Origin: Sulfurospirillaceae bacterium
Lineage (GTDB): Bacteria > Campylobacterota > Campylobacteria > Campylobacterales > Sulfurospirillaceae
Direction of reading: 5' to 3'
NCBI GenBank assembly: GCA_028692875.1
Contig: JAQUWL010000001.1
Coordinates: forward strand, 1 to 64,000
DNA length: 64,000 nt
Part shown: positions 35,509 to 46,445 of the stretch, in pieces
Layout: the number at the start of each line of letters is the position of its first letter
Position numbering within the stretch: position 1 is the stretch's first letter
Notes under the pieces: generated by a model
Told to the model about the DNA's origin: nothing
The model's database searches: none
What the model saw: the letters and a program-made list of their open reading frames with translations, nothing else
Position numbers and translations under genes: made by a program

Positions 35509-37035
35509 ATGGATCATATGTTATCGTTAATTATATTTTTCCCGTTTGTGGCGGGGTTGCTCGGCTTTTTGGTCAATAAAGAGAGTATCAGGTCGTATGG
35601 TGTTGTGATTGCAGGAATTGAATTTCTGCTCTCCATTGGGCTTTGGATAGCGTTTGATACCGCAAATGCGGGTTATCAATTTGTTGAATTTAGCGCACTA
35701 ATACCTAGTTTTGGTATGAGTTATTATCTAGGAGTTGATGGTATTTCACTATTTTTGGTAGTGCTTAGTACTTTTACTGTGTTGGTTTCACTGATTGCAC
35801 TAAATATCGACAATGATGTTAAAAATCTAATTATCGCCGTTTTGTTTTTAGAGATGACGATGGTAGCAGTATTTTTATGTTTAGATGTTATTTTATTTTA
35901 CGCTTTTTGGGAGCTATCTTTAGTGCCAATGCTTTATATCATAGGTGCGTGGGGCTCTGCCAATCGTGTGTATGCAGCCATAAAGTTTTTCCTCTACACT
36001 TTTGCTGGCTCGGTATTGATGCTAGTTGGTATCTTGTATCTAGGCTATTTATATTTTCAAGCAACAGGCGTTTGGAGTTTTTCACTTCCTGATTGGTATC
36101 TTGTGCAGTTGCCGTTCAATGTCCAATTATGGCTTTTTGGAGCCTTCTTTTTGGCATTTGCCATCAAAGTTCCGATGTTCCCATTTCATACTTGGTTGCC
36201 CTATGCACACGGACAAGCACCAACTATCGGCTCAGTGATATTGGCAGCAGTTCTTCTTAAGATGGGAAGTTATGGTTTTGTTAGGTTTTCTTTGCCACTT
36301 TTTCCTGATGCTACTGTTTACTTTGTCTATCCTATCGCTATTATTGCGGTAATTATGGTTATTTACGCTGCGATGGTCGCATACGCACAAGAGGATATGA
36401 AGCAAGTTATCGCTTATAGCTCTATCTCACATATGGGTATCGTTGTGCTAGGAACATTTGCACTCAATGCCGAGGGCATCACAGGCTCTATCTTTTTAAT
36501 GCTAAGTCACGGTATTGTTAGTGGCGCTCTGTTTATGCTAGTAGGAGTTATTTACGACAGAAGACACACAAAACTTATGAGCGAATTTGGCGGACTTGCA
36601 ACAGTTATGCCAAACTTTGCAACAGTGTATGGCATTATGCTTATGGCATCTGTTGGACTGCCTTTGACTATCGGTTTTGTTGGAGAGTTTTTGTCTTTGG
36701 CTGGATTTTATAGGGTTGATTGGTTAGTAACTATGTTGGCAGGTTCTGGCATTATCTTGGGCGCAGTTTATATGTTAAGTCTATACAAAAAATCATTTTT
36801 TGGCGTTGTTACCAAAGAGGAAAACAGAACTCTAAAAGATTTGAACGCAAAAGAGCTTTTCGCACTTGTGCCTATGGTTGCTTTGGTTATCGCTTTGGGC
36901 GTTTATCCAAAACCTGTTTTAGATACGATTGATATCAGTGTTAAAAAGATGATTGTCTTGATGGAAGCAAAAGCTATACATGTAGAGACGAAAGCCTTTC
37001 TGATAAATGCCAATAGCATAGGGGAGGTGCAATAA
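35509..37035 (+). CDS. nuoM: Complex I subunit M (proton pump)
   Basis: 508 residues. [39 protein letters not shown] (pump Glu), [37 protein letters not shown] (pump Lys) and [13 protein letters not shown] are typical. GTAGGAG precedes the ATG. Middle antiporter-like subunit. Confidence 0.97.
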   Translation: MDHMLSLIIFFPFVAGLLGFLVNKESIRSYGVVIAGIEFLLSIGLWIAFDTANAGYQFVEFSALIPSFGMSYYLGVDGISLFLVVLSTFTVLVSLIALNIDNDVKNLIIAVLFLEMTMVAVFLCLDVILFYAFWELSLVPMLYIIGAWGSANRVYAAIKFFLYTFAGSVLMLVGILYLGYLYFQATGVWSFSLPDWYLVQLPFNVQLWLFGAFFLAFAIKVPMFPFHTWLPYAHGQAPTIGSVILAAVLLKMGSYGFVRFSLPLFPDATVYFVYPIAIIAVIMVIYAAMVAYAQEDMKQVIAYSSISHMGIVVLGTFALNAEGITGSIFLMLSHGIVSGALFMLVGVIYDRRHTKLMSEFGGLATVMPNFATVYGIMLMASVGLPLTIGFVGEFLSLAGFYRVDWLVTMLAGSGIILGAVYMLSLYKKSFFGVVTKEENRTLKDLNAKELFALVPMVALVIALGVYPKPVLDTIDISVKKMIVLMEAKAIHVETKAFLINANSIGEVQ

Positions 37036-38516
37036 TGTCCGATTTTATTTCACTATCAAGTCTTAATATTCCTTCGCTACTTCCGATGGCGATTTTGGTC
37101 TTTGGAGCACTTTTTATCATCTGTATTGATTTGGCTGTTAAAAATTTAAACAGAAGTTTCTATACGATTTTAAGCGTATTGTTTATCGTTTTAGACTTAG
37201 GCGTTCTTATAGGCTATAACGGAGCTAGCAGAGGCTTTTTTGATACGGTCTTGGTTGATGGTATCGCTATTTTGTCTCAGTGTATCATTTTGATAGCATC
37301 GGCATTTTTTATACCACTTTCTCTAAGCAATCGTCACTTTAAAGAGTATGAGATGGCAGAGTATTATGCTCTGTTTTTGTTTATGATTGTGGGTTTTCAG
37401 TTTATGGTCTCAAGCGACAATCTTATCGTTATCTTTATCGGACTAGAGACTGCTAGCTTATCTTTGTATACCCTAATAGCACTTCACAACCGTGCAAAAG
37501 CGTTTGAGGCGGCGATAAAGTATTTTACGATGGGTGCACTTGCTGCGGGATTTTTTGCTCTGTCTTCTTTGATTTTTTATGCACTTACAGGAAGTGTAGA
37601 GATCAACACTATCGAGGCTGTTTTAAAAGAGCGAGAGTTTCAGCCACTATCTGCTGTTTTGGCAGGAACGGTTTTTATGATTGCTGCTCTTGGATTTAAA
37701 CTCTCTGTCGTGCCTTCGCACACATGGACGCCTGATGTATACGAGGGAAGTTCTGCGCCTTTGGCTGGCTATATGTCTATTGTGCCAAAGATAGCAGGTT
37801 TTGTTGTGGCTATGCGATTTTTTGAGATGCTTATAGCTTCTGATATTATTTGGTTAGAGTATATTTTGTATGGATTAGTTGTTATTACGATGACACTAGC
37901 CAACATAACGGCTCTTGTTCAAGAAGATGTAAAAAGAATGTTAGCTTTTAGTTCTATCTCACACGCAGGATTTGTTTTATCGGCGATTTTGATAGGAACA
38001 ACTCAAGCAAATGCAGGTCTGTTTTTGTATTGGATTTTGTTTATGTTTACTAACTTAGGTGCATTTAGTATGTTATGGATTGTTAGACATAAAAACAATC
38101 TTTGGGATGAGCGTTATCAGCACCCTTTTTCAAAATTTTCTGGCATGGTAAAGTTGATGCCTACGACCGCTACTATTATGGGTGTTTTTATGTTTGCTCT
38201 TGCTGGTATGCCTCCTTTTTCAGTATTTTGGGGAAAGTTGTATCTTATAAGTGCGGCTGTAAATAGTGGTTTTATCTATTTGGCCGTAATTATGGTAGTT
38301 AATAGTGCAATCGCAGTTTACTACTACATGAAGTTAATGATATATATGTTTTTAAAAGAGCCTGTTGCAAATACAAGTGCAGTTTATGAAACAAACGCAT
38401 CTACAACGCTTAAAGTGATTGTTGGTTTTGCAACCGTGGTTACATTGAGTGCTGTTTTGTTTGTAGAGCCTATCTTAAATATCGTTACAAAATTTGTCAT
38501 TTTAAGTGGCTTTTAA
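37035..38516 (+). CDS. nuoN: Complex I subunit N (proton pump)
   Basis: 493 residues, fourteen membrane helices: [17 protein letters not shown] (pump Glu), [36 protein letters not shown] (pump Lys) and [15 protein letters not shown]. It shares one base with nuoM. Last gene of the nuo operon; a strong hairpin follows. Confidence 0.97.
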   Translation: MSDFISLSSLNIPSLLPMAILVFGALFIICIDLAVKNLNRSFYTILSVLFIVLDLGVLIGYNGASRGFFDTVLVDGIAILSQCIILIASAFFIPLSLSNRHFKEYEMAEYYALFLFMIVGFQFMVSSDNLIVIFIGLETASLSLYTLIALHNRAKAFEAAIKYFTMGALAAGFFALSSLIFYALTGSVEINTIEAVLKEREFQPLSAVLAGTVFMIAALGFKLSVVPSHTWTPDVYEGSSAPLAGYMSIVPKIAGFVVAMRFFEMLIASDIIWLEYILYGLVVITMTLANITALVQEDVKRMLAFSSISHAGFVLSAILIGTTQANAGLFLYWILFMFTNLGAFSMLWIVRHKNNLWDERYQHPFSKFSGMVKLMPTTATIMGVFMFALAGMPPFSVFWGKLYLISAAVNSGFIYLAVIMVVNSAIAVYYYMKLMIYMFLKEPVANTSAVYETNASTTLKVIVGFATVVTLSAVLFVEPILNIVTKFVILSGF

Positions 38517-38521
38517 ACCAC

Positions 38522-38547
38522 AGGGGAGACTACTCCCCTATTTTGTT
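38522..38547 (+). terminator. Rho-independent terminator of the nuo operon
   Basis: AGGGGAG (38522-38528), loop ACTA, CTCCCCT (38533-38539), then ATTTTGTT. A 7-bp GC-rich stem followed by a T-run, 6 nt after the nuoN stop. Confidence 0.85.
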
Positions 38548-38564
38548 GTAACATTTGCATAATT

Positions 38565-38573
38565 TGCTATAAT
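38565..38573 (+). promoter_or_regulatory. Extended -10 promoter of pflA
   Basis: TG-C-TATAAT at 38565-38573. The hexamer ends only 7 nt before the pflA ATG at 38581, so transcription should start at or next to the A of the start codon. No Shine-Dalgarno sequence lies between (ATTGACCCC). This implies a leaderless mRNA. Confidence 0.55.
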
Positions 38574-38580
38574 TGACCCC

Positions 38581-40968
38581 ATGAAATATATTATATTTTT
38601 TACCCTTTTTTTTACGCCATTGTTTGCTATGAATATCATACTCAATAGCGCCAAGGAGAACCGATCTGCTTATGCTTTGTTGCATATTATTAATGATACA
38701 CCTGTGAGCTGCATGGCAATCCCTGATGCTTTTGAAAAAGAGCACTATATATGCAAATTTGACGGTATGGTTTCTAAGCTACCTGAAGCTAGAAAAACCC
38801 CTATGGTCGCAATAGACTTTTATGAAAAAGAGAAAATGTTTTACGTTAGTGTTGCTCCAAAAGTTCCATCAAAACTTATGCCTATGGATGAGTATTTATA
38901 TAACACCCAAGATGTTTTGCCTATTTTAAAAAACAGAGACAAGCAGAAACATTGGGTTGTTTTATTGCAAGAAAAAGCCCCAAAAAAAGAGTTTAAAAAA
39001 GCAGAGGTGTTGGATTTTCCAGTAGAGTTTTTAAAGGAACAAAAGCCTTATGTTGGGGCATTGGATTTAAATGGTGCTCCTATATCTTATGCTCAAACCA
39101 AAGATATATCACTATATTTGGATATCAAAAAAGATTTTGAATCTGAAGATTATGAGGGTGTTCTAAAAAGTGTAAAAAGAGTTATTGAGCACTATCCAAA
39201 CTCAATTTTTAAGAGTGAATTGGAGTTGTATAATATAAGGTCTATGGATAGATTGGCAAACTCTAAAGATGACCAAATAGCAAAGCACTATGACCACAAC
39301 GAAGTTGTAAAGCTTGCTCGAAGTTGGATTAAGGAGTTCTCGGGAGATGAAAATATTCCAGAAGTTTTGTTGTATATCTCAAAATCTTATCTAAAATTGG
39401 GCTTAACCTCAGACGCAAATTATTTTATTGATATCTTGGTAAGCGAGCATCCGCAGAGTGAGTACACTAAAAAAGCGATTTTGATTTTTGCTGATTCACT
39501 TTATGTTAAAAATAAAAAAGATAAAGCTCTTAAACTCTACTCAGATGTTTTATACTCATCTCAAAATGTAGATATAGCATCTGAGGCGGCAATACGACTT
39601 ACGGCATACAATATAGATGCTGGAAGAACAAAAGAGGCTAAAGAGTATCTTCTTAAAGTGCTTAATGCAAATTCAGTTTATCTTTTAAGGGACAAAGAGG
39701 AGACCTATGCTTTAGCTCAAAAACTCTATGTGAGTGGTTTATTTGATGTTGCAGCAAGAGTTTTAGATCTGTTGTTGAGTGATATGGACAAAAAAAATGA
39801 ACTTAGAGAAGAGTATTTAAAAGAGAGTGGAGATTGGCATGTTAAGGCAAATGACGTTCCTAAGGCCTATGACAGATATAAAGAGTATCTGAATGAATAT
39901 AAAAATGGTAGCTACTTGGGAGAGGTTGAAGAAAAGCTCGATGCTCTGTTTTTTGATTTAAAAGAAAATAATGAGACCAAACTTGAGAACTATTATGACA
40001 AACTTATAGGCTCTTATGACAATAAAATAGGCGATAGGGCAACAATAGAAAAAGGAAAACTGCTTCTAAAGCAAAAGAGATTTTATGATGTGCTGGAGAT
40101 GGAAGATGCACTTCGCAGATCAAGCGATGGTAACAATTCTGAAATAGAAACCATAATAAACACTTCTGCGCAATCTCTAGCTAGAGACAATCTGGAAAAT
40201 GATAAATGCATAGAGGCTATATCTTTGATAGAAAAATACAAGATAGACTTTTTTGGAATAGATGATGAGAGTCGATTGCACGCCTGTCTTATGAGGCTTT
40301 CTCGTTTTGATAACGCCAAAGAGGTAAGTAGTTCACATCTCAATGATGCCAAGATTGAAGATAAGTTTTTCTGGATAAAAAAAGAGGTTCTCGCACTTTA
40401 CAAGATGGGTAAATACAAAGAGGTAGTTGCACTAAAAAAAGATATTTTTACACTTTGGGAGCTTTTAAAAACACCTCTTGAGCTTCAAGTGATGCAAAGT
40501 ATTTTGTCATCACATTTGCAGTTAAAGCAACAAGAAGAAGCTTTGGCTATGGCTGATGTGATAGAGAAAAACTATAATGACAACTTTTCAAATATAGATA
40601 TTTACGCTGATATCGTCAAAACAGCGAGTGACTTAAAAGATGATTTGGTGTTGAGTAGATTTGCTAAAAAACTTTTAGATTTGCAGGAAAAACACAACTC
40701 TCATCTTTACTCCCCATCTGTTGAGTTTAGCTATATCGAGTCACTTAAAAGGCTAAACCAAAATGCTCAAGCACTTAGCGTGACAGAAAAACTACTCTCA
40801 ATATCTTTACATGTAAAGGAAAAGGCAAGAGCACTTTATACTGCCGGCGAGCTAAGTATGAAACTTAAGGATATAAAAAAAGCCGAAGAGTATTTTATTA
40901 GATGTGTTGATACAAATGAGACAAGTTCGTGGAAAAATATTTGTGGTGAAAACCTAAAGTTATTCTAA
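38581..40968 (+). CDS. pflA: Flagellar motor scaffold protein PflA
   Basis: 795 residues with a signal peptide (cleavage near PLFA-MN), an N-terminal beta-rich part, and a long array of helical TPR-like repeats (from about residue 170 to the end). Size, signal peptide, repeat architecture and position directly after nuoN match PflA (paralysed flagellum A) of Campylobacter. There it forms, with PflB, a periplasmic disk part that supports wide stator rings of the flagellar motor. Identity rests on context plus architecture, as TPR sequences are variable. Confidence 0.8.
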   Translation: MKYIIFFTLFFTPLFAMNIILNSAKENRSAYALLHIINDTPVSCMAIPDAFEKEHYICKFDGMVSKLPEARKTPMVAIDFYEKEKMFYVSVAPKVPSKLMPMDEYLYNTQDVLPILKNRDKQKHWVVLLQEKAPKKEFKKAEVLDFPVEFLKEQKPYVGALDLNGAPISYAQTKDISLYLDIKKDFESEDYEGVLKSVKRVIEHYPNSIFKSELELYNIRSMDRLANSKDDQIAKHYDHNEVVKLARSWIKEFSGDENIPEVLLYISKSYLKLGLTSDANYFIDILVSEHPQSEYTKKAILIFADSLYVKNKKDKALKLYSDVLYSSQNVDIASEAAIRLTAYNIDAGRTKEAKEYLLKVLNANSVYLLRDKEETYALAQKLYVSGLFDVAARVLDLLLSDMDKKNELREEYLKESGDWHVKANDVPKAYDRYKEYLNEYKNGSYLGEVEEKLDALFFDLKENNETKLENYYDKLIGSYDNKIGDRATIEKGKLLLKQKRFYDVLEMEDALRRSSDGNNSEIETIINTSAQSLARDNLENDKCIEAISLIEKYKIDFFGIDDESRLHACLMRLSRFDNAKEVSSSHLNDAKIEDKFFWIKKEVLALYKMGKYKEVVALKKDIFTLWELLKTPLELQVMQSILSSHLQLKQQEEALAMADVIEKNYNDNFSNIDIYADIVKTASDLKDDLVLSRFAKKLLDLQEKHNSHLYSPSVEFSYIESLKRLNQNAQALSVTEKLLSISLHVKEKARALYTAGELSMKLKDIKKAEEYFIRCVDTNETSSWKNICGENLKLF

Positions 40969-41132
40969 TTGACTTTTTTGGAAGCTTTATTATAAAAACT
41001 GTGCCTTCGTTCTTGTTTTCAAGCAAAGGTTTTCATCCCAAACGCTTTTCAACAATAATTTTAGTTATATAAAGACAATGGTTCCATCAAGTTCTATTCA
41101 GCATTAGATGTCTTAAAGATTATCTAAAATAG

Positions 41133-41999
41133 TTAATCAATAATCTTGTTTATAGGAAGCTCCACCAAGGCTTTTGCACCTGCTAATTTTAGTTTTGGCA
41201 ATACTTCTCGAAGAACTTTTTTGTCCATTACAGCCATAATATCTACCCAATCGCCCTTTGCAAGATGAGAAATGGTCGGATTTTCACTCGGCAAAATCTC
41301 CAAAATATTATCTAGTTTGTCTTTTGGGGCATTCATCATAATGCAGACTTTTGGAACGGCATTGATAACGGACTGGAGCATCATGATGATATTTTCCATT
41401 TTGATTCGTTTTTCTGGGTCTTTGTAAGCCTCTTTATTTGCGATAAAACGTGTTGTTGTCTCTAAAACAGTATCAAGAATTTTAAGATTGTTTGCTCGCA
41501 AGGATGAGCCTGTTTCAGTTATCTCAACGATAGCATCGGCAAGCTCTGGCACTTTTACCTCAGTTGTGCCCCAGCTAAACTCAACATTTGCTTTAACGCC
41601 GTGACTCGCAAGATAATCTGTGGTAAGGTTTACCACTTCAGTTGCTATGGTTTTGCCCTCTAAGTCTTTAACGCTTTTTATATCAGAATCCTCTTTTACT
41701 GCCAAAACCCAACGAATCGGCTTAAAGCTAGCCTTAGCATAAATCAACTCAGTCACATCTACAACATCAGCACGATTTTCCTTAATCCAATCCAACCCAG
41801 TAAGTCCGCAATCAAGCTGACCGCCCTCAACGTAGCGTGCCATCTCTTGCGCTCTTATCAGCATACACTCAATCTCATTATCGTCAATAGTTGGATAGTA
41901 GTTTCGACTTTTGATACCTATATCGTATCCTGCTTGTTGAAAAATATGTAGTGTCGACTCTTGCAGACTACCCTTTGGAATACCTAGTTTCAATAACAT
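41133..41999 (-). CDS. hisG: ATP phosphoribosyltransferase, long form
   Basis: 288 residues, the long HisG form with a C-terminal regulatory (ACT-like) domain, which works without HisZ. Motifs: [37 protein letters not shown] and the PRPP-loop region [14 protein letters not shown]. First step of histidine synthesis, feedback-inhibited by histidine through the C-terminal domain ([15 protein letters not shown]). AGGAG before the ATG; lies 63 nt after miaA, probably co-transcribed. Confidence 0.95.
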   Translation of the reverse strand: MLLKLGIPKGSLQESTLHIFQQAGYDIGIKSRNYYPTIDDNEIECMLIRAQEMARYVEGGQLDCGLTGLDWIKENRADVVDVTELIYAKASFKPIRWVLAVKEDSDIKSVKDLEGKTIATEVVNLTTDYLASHGVKANVEFSWGTTEVKVPELADAIVEITETGSSLRANNLKILDTVLETTTRFIANKEAYKDPEKRIKMENIIMMLQSVINAVPKVCIMMNAPKDKLDNILEILPSENPTISHLAKGDWVDIMAVMDKKVLREVLPKLKLAGAKALVELPINKIID

Positions 42000-42062
42000 A
42001 ATATATCACTCCTTGCTAAAGCATAAAAGTGCGATTGTACTATATGTTGCGTAAAACTTTGG

Positions 42063-42968
42063 TTATATAAGGGGGCTGTGTAGATGATTTTCAATCAAAA
42101 TCTTAAGCTCATCAATGCTCTCTTTTGTATGAGGTGGAAACTGTGTGGTGTTGAATGTTCTTTGTCGTTTGGCAAGACGTGCAGTATTTGTTATGATTTT
42201 CTCGCGCAACTCATCTTTGCTAAGATAACCATCAAGGTACTCTAAAACTTCGGCTATACCTATGGATTTCATACAATTTGGCGTTCGTGTAAAGGTTTTT
42301 TCAAGATATATAACCTCGTCAATCAACCCTTTTTGCAACATCATATCTGTTCGTTTGGCGATGCGTTGTCGCAAAATCTCTTTGTCAGTTTCAATTTCAA
42401 AAAGCGTTACATGTGAGATGATAGGACTGTTTTTGTTGTCTAGCATGTATTGGCTAGGAATCTGTTTTGTAGCATAAAAAATTTCCAACCATTTTTCAAT
42501 GCGATAAGGGTCGTTTGAGGATATTTTGCTAGCATAAACAGGGTCGATATTTTCTATTGTCTCATAGGCTTTTTTAAGATTTTTCAAGGCATTTGCCACA
42601 TCTTTTGCGACCACTTCATTTATGGGTGGTTTTGTGCTTAGTCCTTCCATCATCGCCTTAAGATAAAAGCCAGTTCCGCCAACTATGATTAGATTTTTAT
42701 TGTCTTTTTCGCACGCTTTTTTTGCTTTTTTGTAGAGGTCGAAAAACATAGTCACATTAAAATCTACCGTAACGCAAAACTCATCAATGCCAAAATGTAC
42801 AATACCGAATCGTTCTTCTAAAGTTGGTTTTGCCGAGGCGATGTTTATCTCTTTGTAAAGACTTAGCGAGTCAAGAGATAAAATATAAGCGTTAAAATTT
42901 TTGGCAACTTCAATCGAAAGTGCTGTTTTTCCAGAAGCGCTTGCGCCCAAAATAGCAATACATTTCAA
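42063..42968 (-). CDS. miaA: tRNA dimethylallyltransferase
   Basis: 301 residues. P-loop GASASGKTAL, DSLSLYKEINIASAKPT (the catalytic Asp and the substrate segment), VGGTGFYLKAMMEGL, and the C-terminal FNTTQFPPH region. It adds the prenyl group to A37 of tRNAs that read U-starting codons. The prenyltransferase gene is divergent from it, as in Campylobacter. Confidence 0.95.
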   Translation of the reverse strand: MKCIAILGASASGKTALSIEVAKNFNAYILSLDSLSLYKEINIASAKPTLEERFGIVHFGIDEFCVTVDFNVTMFFDLYKKAKKACEKDNKNLIIVGGTGFYLKAMMEGLSTKPPINEVVAKDVANALKNLKKAYETIENIDPVYASKISSNDPYRIEKWLEIFYATKQIPSQYMLDNKNSPIISHVTLFEIETDKEILRQRIAKRTDMMLQKGLIDEVIYLEKTFTRTPNCMKSIGIAEVLEYLDGYLSKDELREKIITNTARLAKRQRTFNTTQFPPHTKESIDELKILIENHLHSPLI

Positions 42969-43068
42969 ACTTCATCCTCTTTACATGTAGGGCTTTTTAA
43001 GAGCCAAATTATAACACTTTTAAACGGTTTTGTTGTAGAATGAAAAGATTTTGTTCAAAAGGGTTTAC

Positions 43069-43938
43069 GTGAGAAATTTGGCTAGGGTTTTAAAAGATAT
43101 AAATGAGCTTATTATGTTTAAGCACTCCGTTTTTGCACTACCTTTTATTTTTATTGCGATGATTGTAAGCTCCAAAGTGGTAAATGGCTCCATTTGGTTT
43201 GGATTTGAGCTTCTTTTCTTGGGGCTTATCTCGGCAGTAAGTGCTAGAAATTTTGCTATGGGTTTTAACCGTTATGCCGACAAAGATATCGACCAGCAAA
43301 ATCCTAGAACCTCAAATAGACCGAGCGTAGATGGAAGAATTGGCGATAACAATATGAAACTTTTTATCTTAATAAATGCAGTTGTTTTTGTTGTAAGTGC
43401 CTATTTTATCAATGCCTTGGCTTTTTATCTCTGTTTTCCTATTTTGATTATTTTGGGTGGGTATTCTATCTTTAAGCGTTTCTCGTCTTATGCACACCTA
43501 GTTTTGGGCGTCTCTTTGGGTTTAGCACCAATAGCAGGTGCTGTTGCTGTTAGTCAAAGTATACCTATGTGGTCGATTTTATTGGCTCTTGGAGTTATGT
43601 ATTGGGTGGCCGGATTTGATTTGCTTTACTCTTTGCAAGATATGGAGTATGATAAAAGCAAGGGGCTTTTTTCTATTCCCTCAAAGTTTGGAAAAGATAG
43701 TACATTTTTTATATCTACGCTTTTTCACGCACAGACTATCTTGTTTTGGTTGCTTTTTGTTGTGGAGGCGGATTTGGGATTTTTTGCATATGTTGGTGTT
43801 GTCATTTCTGCTGTTTTTTTATGGAGTGAACACGTTATTGTGCATAAAGATTTTTCAAAAATAGATAGAGCATTTTTTACGCTCAATGGCTATTTGGGTG
43901 TTGTTTTTTTTATTTTTATTTTATTGGATAGGTTTTAA
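43069..43938 (+). CDS. UbiA-family prenyltransferase, probable MqnP of menaquinone synthesis
   Basis: 289 residues from the GTG at 43069, preceded by AAAAGGG; a TTG at 43051 is less likely. About eight membrane helices. Both Asp-rich prenyl-diphosphate motifs are present: NRYADKDID and DLLYSLQDMEYDKSKG. Campylobacterota make menaquinone by the futalosine pathway and use a UbiA-like MqnP for prenylation, so that is the likely role, although annotation as 4-hydroxybenzoate polyprenyltransferase is common. Confidence 0.85.
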   Translation: MRNLARVLKDINELIMFKHSVFALPFIFIAMIVSSKVVNGSIWFGFELLFLGLISAVSARNFAMGFNRYADKDIDQQNPRTSNRPSVDGRIGDNNMKLFILINAVVFVVSAYFINALAFYLCFPILIILGGYSIFKRFSSYAHLVLGVSLGLAPIAGAVAVSQSIPMWSILLALGVMYWVAGFDLLYSLQDMEYDKSKGLFSIPSKFGKDSTFFISTLFHAQTILFWLLFVVEADLGFFAYVGVVISAVFLWSEHVIVHKDFSKIDRAFFTLNGYLGVVFFIFILLDRF

Positions 43939-43940
43939 AA

Positions 43941-44471
43941 ATGGATGGTGTTAGATATGTTAAAGCGCCTTTAAAAATCTTTTTTCAAGAAGGTGACAAA
44001 GAGAATAAGTCTTTTAAAAGAGAGTATGATGAGCTTTCGCAAGTCGATGATGACTCTGTTGGTCAATGGTTAAAACTTGCAAAAGCTAGGGGCGAAACAA
44101 GAGAGAGCGATCAAATATTGATGACACTTTTAGTTGAGTTGCATCGCAAGGTTGATTATCTTACGTCTATCACAAGAGACGAGGATGCTAAACTTTTGCA
44201 ACTTAAGCATCATGCAAAAATAGAGTCAATCGGCTATGGATATTTTAGATTTGAAGACGACACTATTGAAGATAGTCTTTTTTACTATGGCAGGATTGAG
44301 GTGCCAGTTTTTCCAAAGCGAGAGATGCCAGTTTTTTTCAAAGCACTTAACTCTAAAGAAGCTCAGATTGTTTTGATGCATGAGCAGGATGAAAAGGATT
44401 GGGGATCATATCTTGTGGCACGAGAACGTATTATGATTAGGGAGATGAAAGGCAGAGAAAATGACGATTGA
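43941..44471 (+). CDS. Cytoplasmic protein of unknown function (PilZ-like possible)
   Basis: 176 residues, no signal peptide or membrane helix. N-terminal half helical (LSQVDDDSVGQWLKLAKARGETRESDQILMTLLVELHRKVDYL); C-terminal half beta-rich with IESIGYGYFRFEDDTIEDSLFYYGRIEVP, reminiscent of atypical PilZ folds but without the RxxxR and D/NxSxxG signatures. It follows the prenyltransferase gene by 2 nt and overlaps the next gene by 11 nt. Family not recognised. Confidence 0.7.
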   Translation: MDGVRYVKAPLKIFFQEGDKENKSFKREYDELSQVDDDSVGQWLKLAKARGETRESDQILMTLLVELHRKVDYLTSITRDEDAKLLQLKHHAKIESIGYGYFRFEDDTIEDSLFYYGRIEVPVFPKREMPVFFKALNSKEAQIVLMHEQDEKDWGSYLVARERIMIREMKGRENDD

Positions 44472-44967
44472 GATATTGGGAATTATCTGTGTAGCATCGT
44501 TGGTTGTTATACTTTTTTTGATGAGCTATATTCGAGATGGCGAGGTCAATAAAAAACTTTTAGTTTATGAGAAGATGATAGAAGACCTCAATAGGCAACA
44601 ATTTGAGCTAAAAAAAACTCTTAGAGAGTTGATGCAAAAAGATACTATAGATATAAAAAAAATAGAAAAAAAGATTGAAGACCAAATTAAAACAGAGGTT
44701 CAAAATAGCGTCTATCCCGTGCTTGAATCTATAAAAGAGATTGAGTTTTTAATGCAAAACTTTAATGATGAACAAGTTGAGAGAATAAATGCTATGGAGA
44801 TAAGAGTTAAAGAGGTTAGTTGTATGCCATCTTCCGCAACTTGTTCCAACGAAAAGACTATAATCGCTCAATATGCAAAAGGAAAGAGTGAGTTTGAGAT
44901 AGCTAAAGATTTGCGAATCGGTATCGGCGAAGTTGATTTGGTATTGAAATTGGCAAATTTAAAATAA
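44461..44967 (+). CDS. Membrane-anchored coiled-coil protein with C-terminal helix-turn-helix-like tail
   Basis: 168 residues. One N-terminal membrane helix (IEILGIICVASLVVILFLMSYI), a long charged coiled coil (about 30-115), then KTIIAQYAKGKSEFEIAKDLRIGIGEVDLVLKL. The last part resembles DUF6115/DUF2802-type tails, a helix-turn-helix-like fold seen in small membrane proteins near flagellar or chemotaxis genes. DNA binding is not shown. Coupled to the preceding unknown gene by overlap. Confidence 0.7.
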   Translation: MTIEILGIICVASLVVILFLMSYIRDGEVNKKLLVYEKMIEDLNRQQFELKKTLRELMQKDTIDIKKIEKKIEDQIKTEVQNSVYPVLESIKEIEFLMQNFNDEQVERINAMEIRVKEVSCMPSSATCSNEKTIIAQYAKGKSEFEIAKDLRIGIGEVDLVLKLANLK

Positions 44968-44995
44968 CAGCATGCCCAATTTTTGAACATGCTGT
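44967..44995. terminator. Hairpin between convergent genes
   Basis: ACAGCATG (44967-44974) pairs with CATGCTGT (44988-44995) around a 13-nt loop. It separates two convergent genes and could act in both directions. TACATGTA begins at 44997, right after the stem. The T run is short. Confidence 0.5.
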
Positions 44996-45008
44996 TTACA
45001 TGTAAGAG

Positions 45009-46445
45009 TTATTTTGTAATCGTTGATTCTTTAATCATATTGTCCATAATCTCAAAGAGATTTTTGCTGGACTCTTCCATCTTCTTGAATCGCTCAATAA
45101 GCAAGGCGATATTTTTATTGTTATATCCCTCTTTAATCTCTTCAATATTTTCATGAATATAAGAGTGAATTTTTTGATGTGGCTCATCAAGGAGTGGATA
45201 GTTTTTGTTTTTCTCAAATCTCTCCTTGCCTGCTCCTTCGCTATACCATTTTCCAAATCGACAATTATTTTTGTCTGTCGTGACCATATTGGACTTTTCG
45301 TTCAGTATAGCAAAATAGGCATTTGTCTTATAGACAATATGGTCTATTTTGGCCAAAATTGCAAATGTTTTATTTTCCATTTTGTACGATATTTCTGCTG
45401 TTTTGTTAGCATCTTTGCTAAACGCATTTAGGGTATTTTCAAAAAGAACAACATTTTCTCCAGAACTGTTGGCAATAGTGCTAATTCTTTCAGAATTTGC
45501 GTGAATGCCGTTCGTCTCTTGCTGAAGTGTTTGTATAGTGATGGAAATTTCTTGAGTTGCTTTTTGTGTACGCTCGGCCAGTTTTCTAACCTCATCTGCA
45601 ACAACAGCAAATCCCCTTCCATGCTCTCCAGCACGTGCGGCTTCGATTGCGGCATTAAGTGCGAGAAGATTCGTTTGGTCTGCTATGTCTTTGATAAGAT
45701 TGACTATGGAGGATATCTCGGAAGTTCTTTCACTTAAAGAGTTGATAGCCTCGTTTGTGTCGCTTAGTAACTCTAAAAGTTCTCTAATGCCATCTGCTAG
45801 AGTTACCACGGTCTGTAGGCTCTCATCGGATTTTAGTGCCGTAGATTGAGACATTTGGGTAATTTCGCCAATTTCTTGGATTCCCTCAGTCAAATCTTTT
45901 TGAACACTTAAGATGCCGTTATTTCCATTGCCCAAATCCGCAAACGCTGAAGATAAAACACCTCTGGCTTTTCCTTTTTGTCCCTCTGCGATGCCCTTAA
46001 CCCCCTCAATTAAGTGTCTAGCATTTACTGAAAATAGTCCCCTAAAGCCCTCGTTAAATATATTGCGATAAGTTTTACCTTCTCTTGCTGCTTCAATACA
46101 GGTTTTTGCTTCTCTCATCAAAGCTTCGGTTTGGTCAAGCAGGTCATTTACATGCAAGCATACATCTTTTAATGGAGAGTTTGGATTAATATCAACAACT
46201 CTTGGCTCTAGATTTCCGCGTGTGGCGGATTTTGCTACTGATAGCAACTTATCATATGTTTCGGCATCACATTGGATGTTTTTTCTACTGCCAAAAAAAG
46301 AGCCAGCACCCACTCCAAAAAGGAGTGTTGAGGTTGTTGTCAGTGCTACGTTGTCCGAATAGTAAATAATTGCAACCAGAAGAATAAGTCCAATAGCTAG
46401 AATTTTATAGTTATAATCTTTGAAGATTGTTTGAAAATTCATCAT
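45009..46445 (-). CDS. Methyl-accepting chemotaxis protein with C-terminal CZB domain
   Basis: 478 residues. Two close N-terminal membrane helices (about 13-50) with almost no periplasmic domain, a short linker, the signalling hairpin ([43 protein letters not shown]), and a C-terminal zinc-binding CZB domain ([27 protein letters not shown]: His and Cys ligands). The PAS-protein gene overlaps its start by 13 to 35 nt. The pair matches the logic of CetA/CetB energy taxis of Campylobacter, in which a sensor-less receptor signals through a separate PAS protein. The CZB domain adds a second input (zinc or oxidants). Confidence 0.85.
   Translation of the reverse strand: MMNFQTIFKDYNYKILAIGLILLVAIIYYSDNVALTTTSTLLFGVGAGSFFGSRKNIQCDAETYDKLLSVAKSATRGNLEPRVVDINPNSPLKDVCLHVNDLLDQTEALMREAKTCIEAAREGKTYRNIFNEGFRGLFSVNARHLIEGVKGIAEGQKGKARGVLSSAFADLGNGNNGILSVQKDLTEGIQEIGEITQMSQSTALKSDESLQTVVTLADGIRELLELLSDTNEAINSLSERTSEISSIVNLIKDIADQTNLLALNAAIEAARAGEHGRGFAVVADEVRKLAERTQKATQEISITIQTLQQETNGIHANSERISTIANSSGENVVLFENTLNAFSKDANKTAEISYKMENKTFAILAKIDHIVYKTNAYFAILNEKSNMVTTDKNNCRFGKWYSEGAGKERFEKNKNYPLLDEPHQKIHSYIHENIEEIKEGYNNKNIALLIERFKKMEESSKNLFEIMDNMIKESTITK

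Noticed and set aside
40969-41132. A possible small RNA between pflA and hisG
   Set aside because: No promoter-terminator pair or stable stem was evident in the 164-nt gap.
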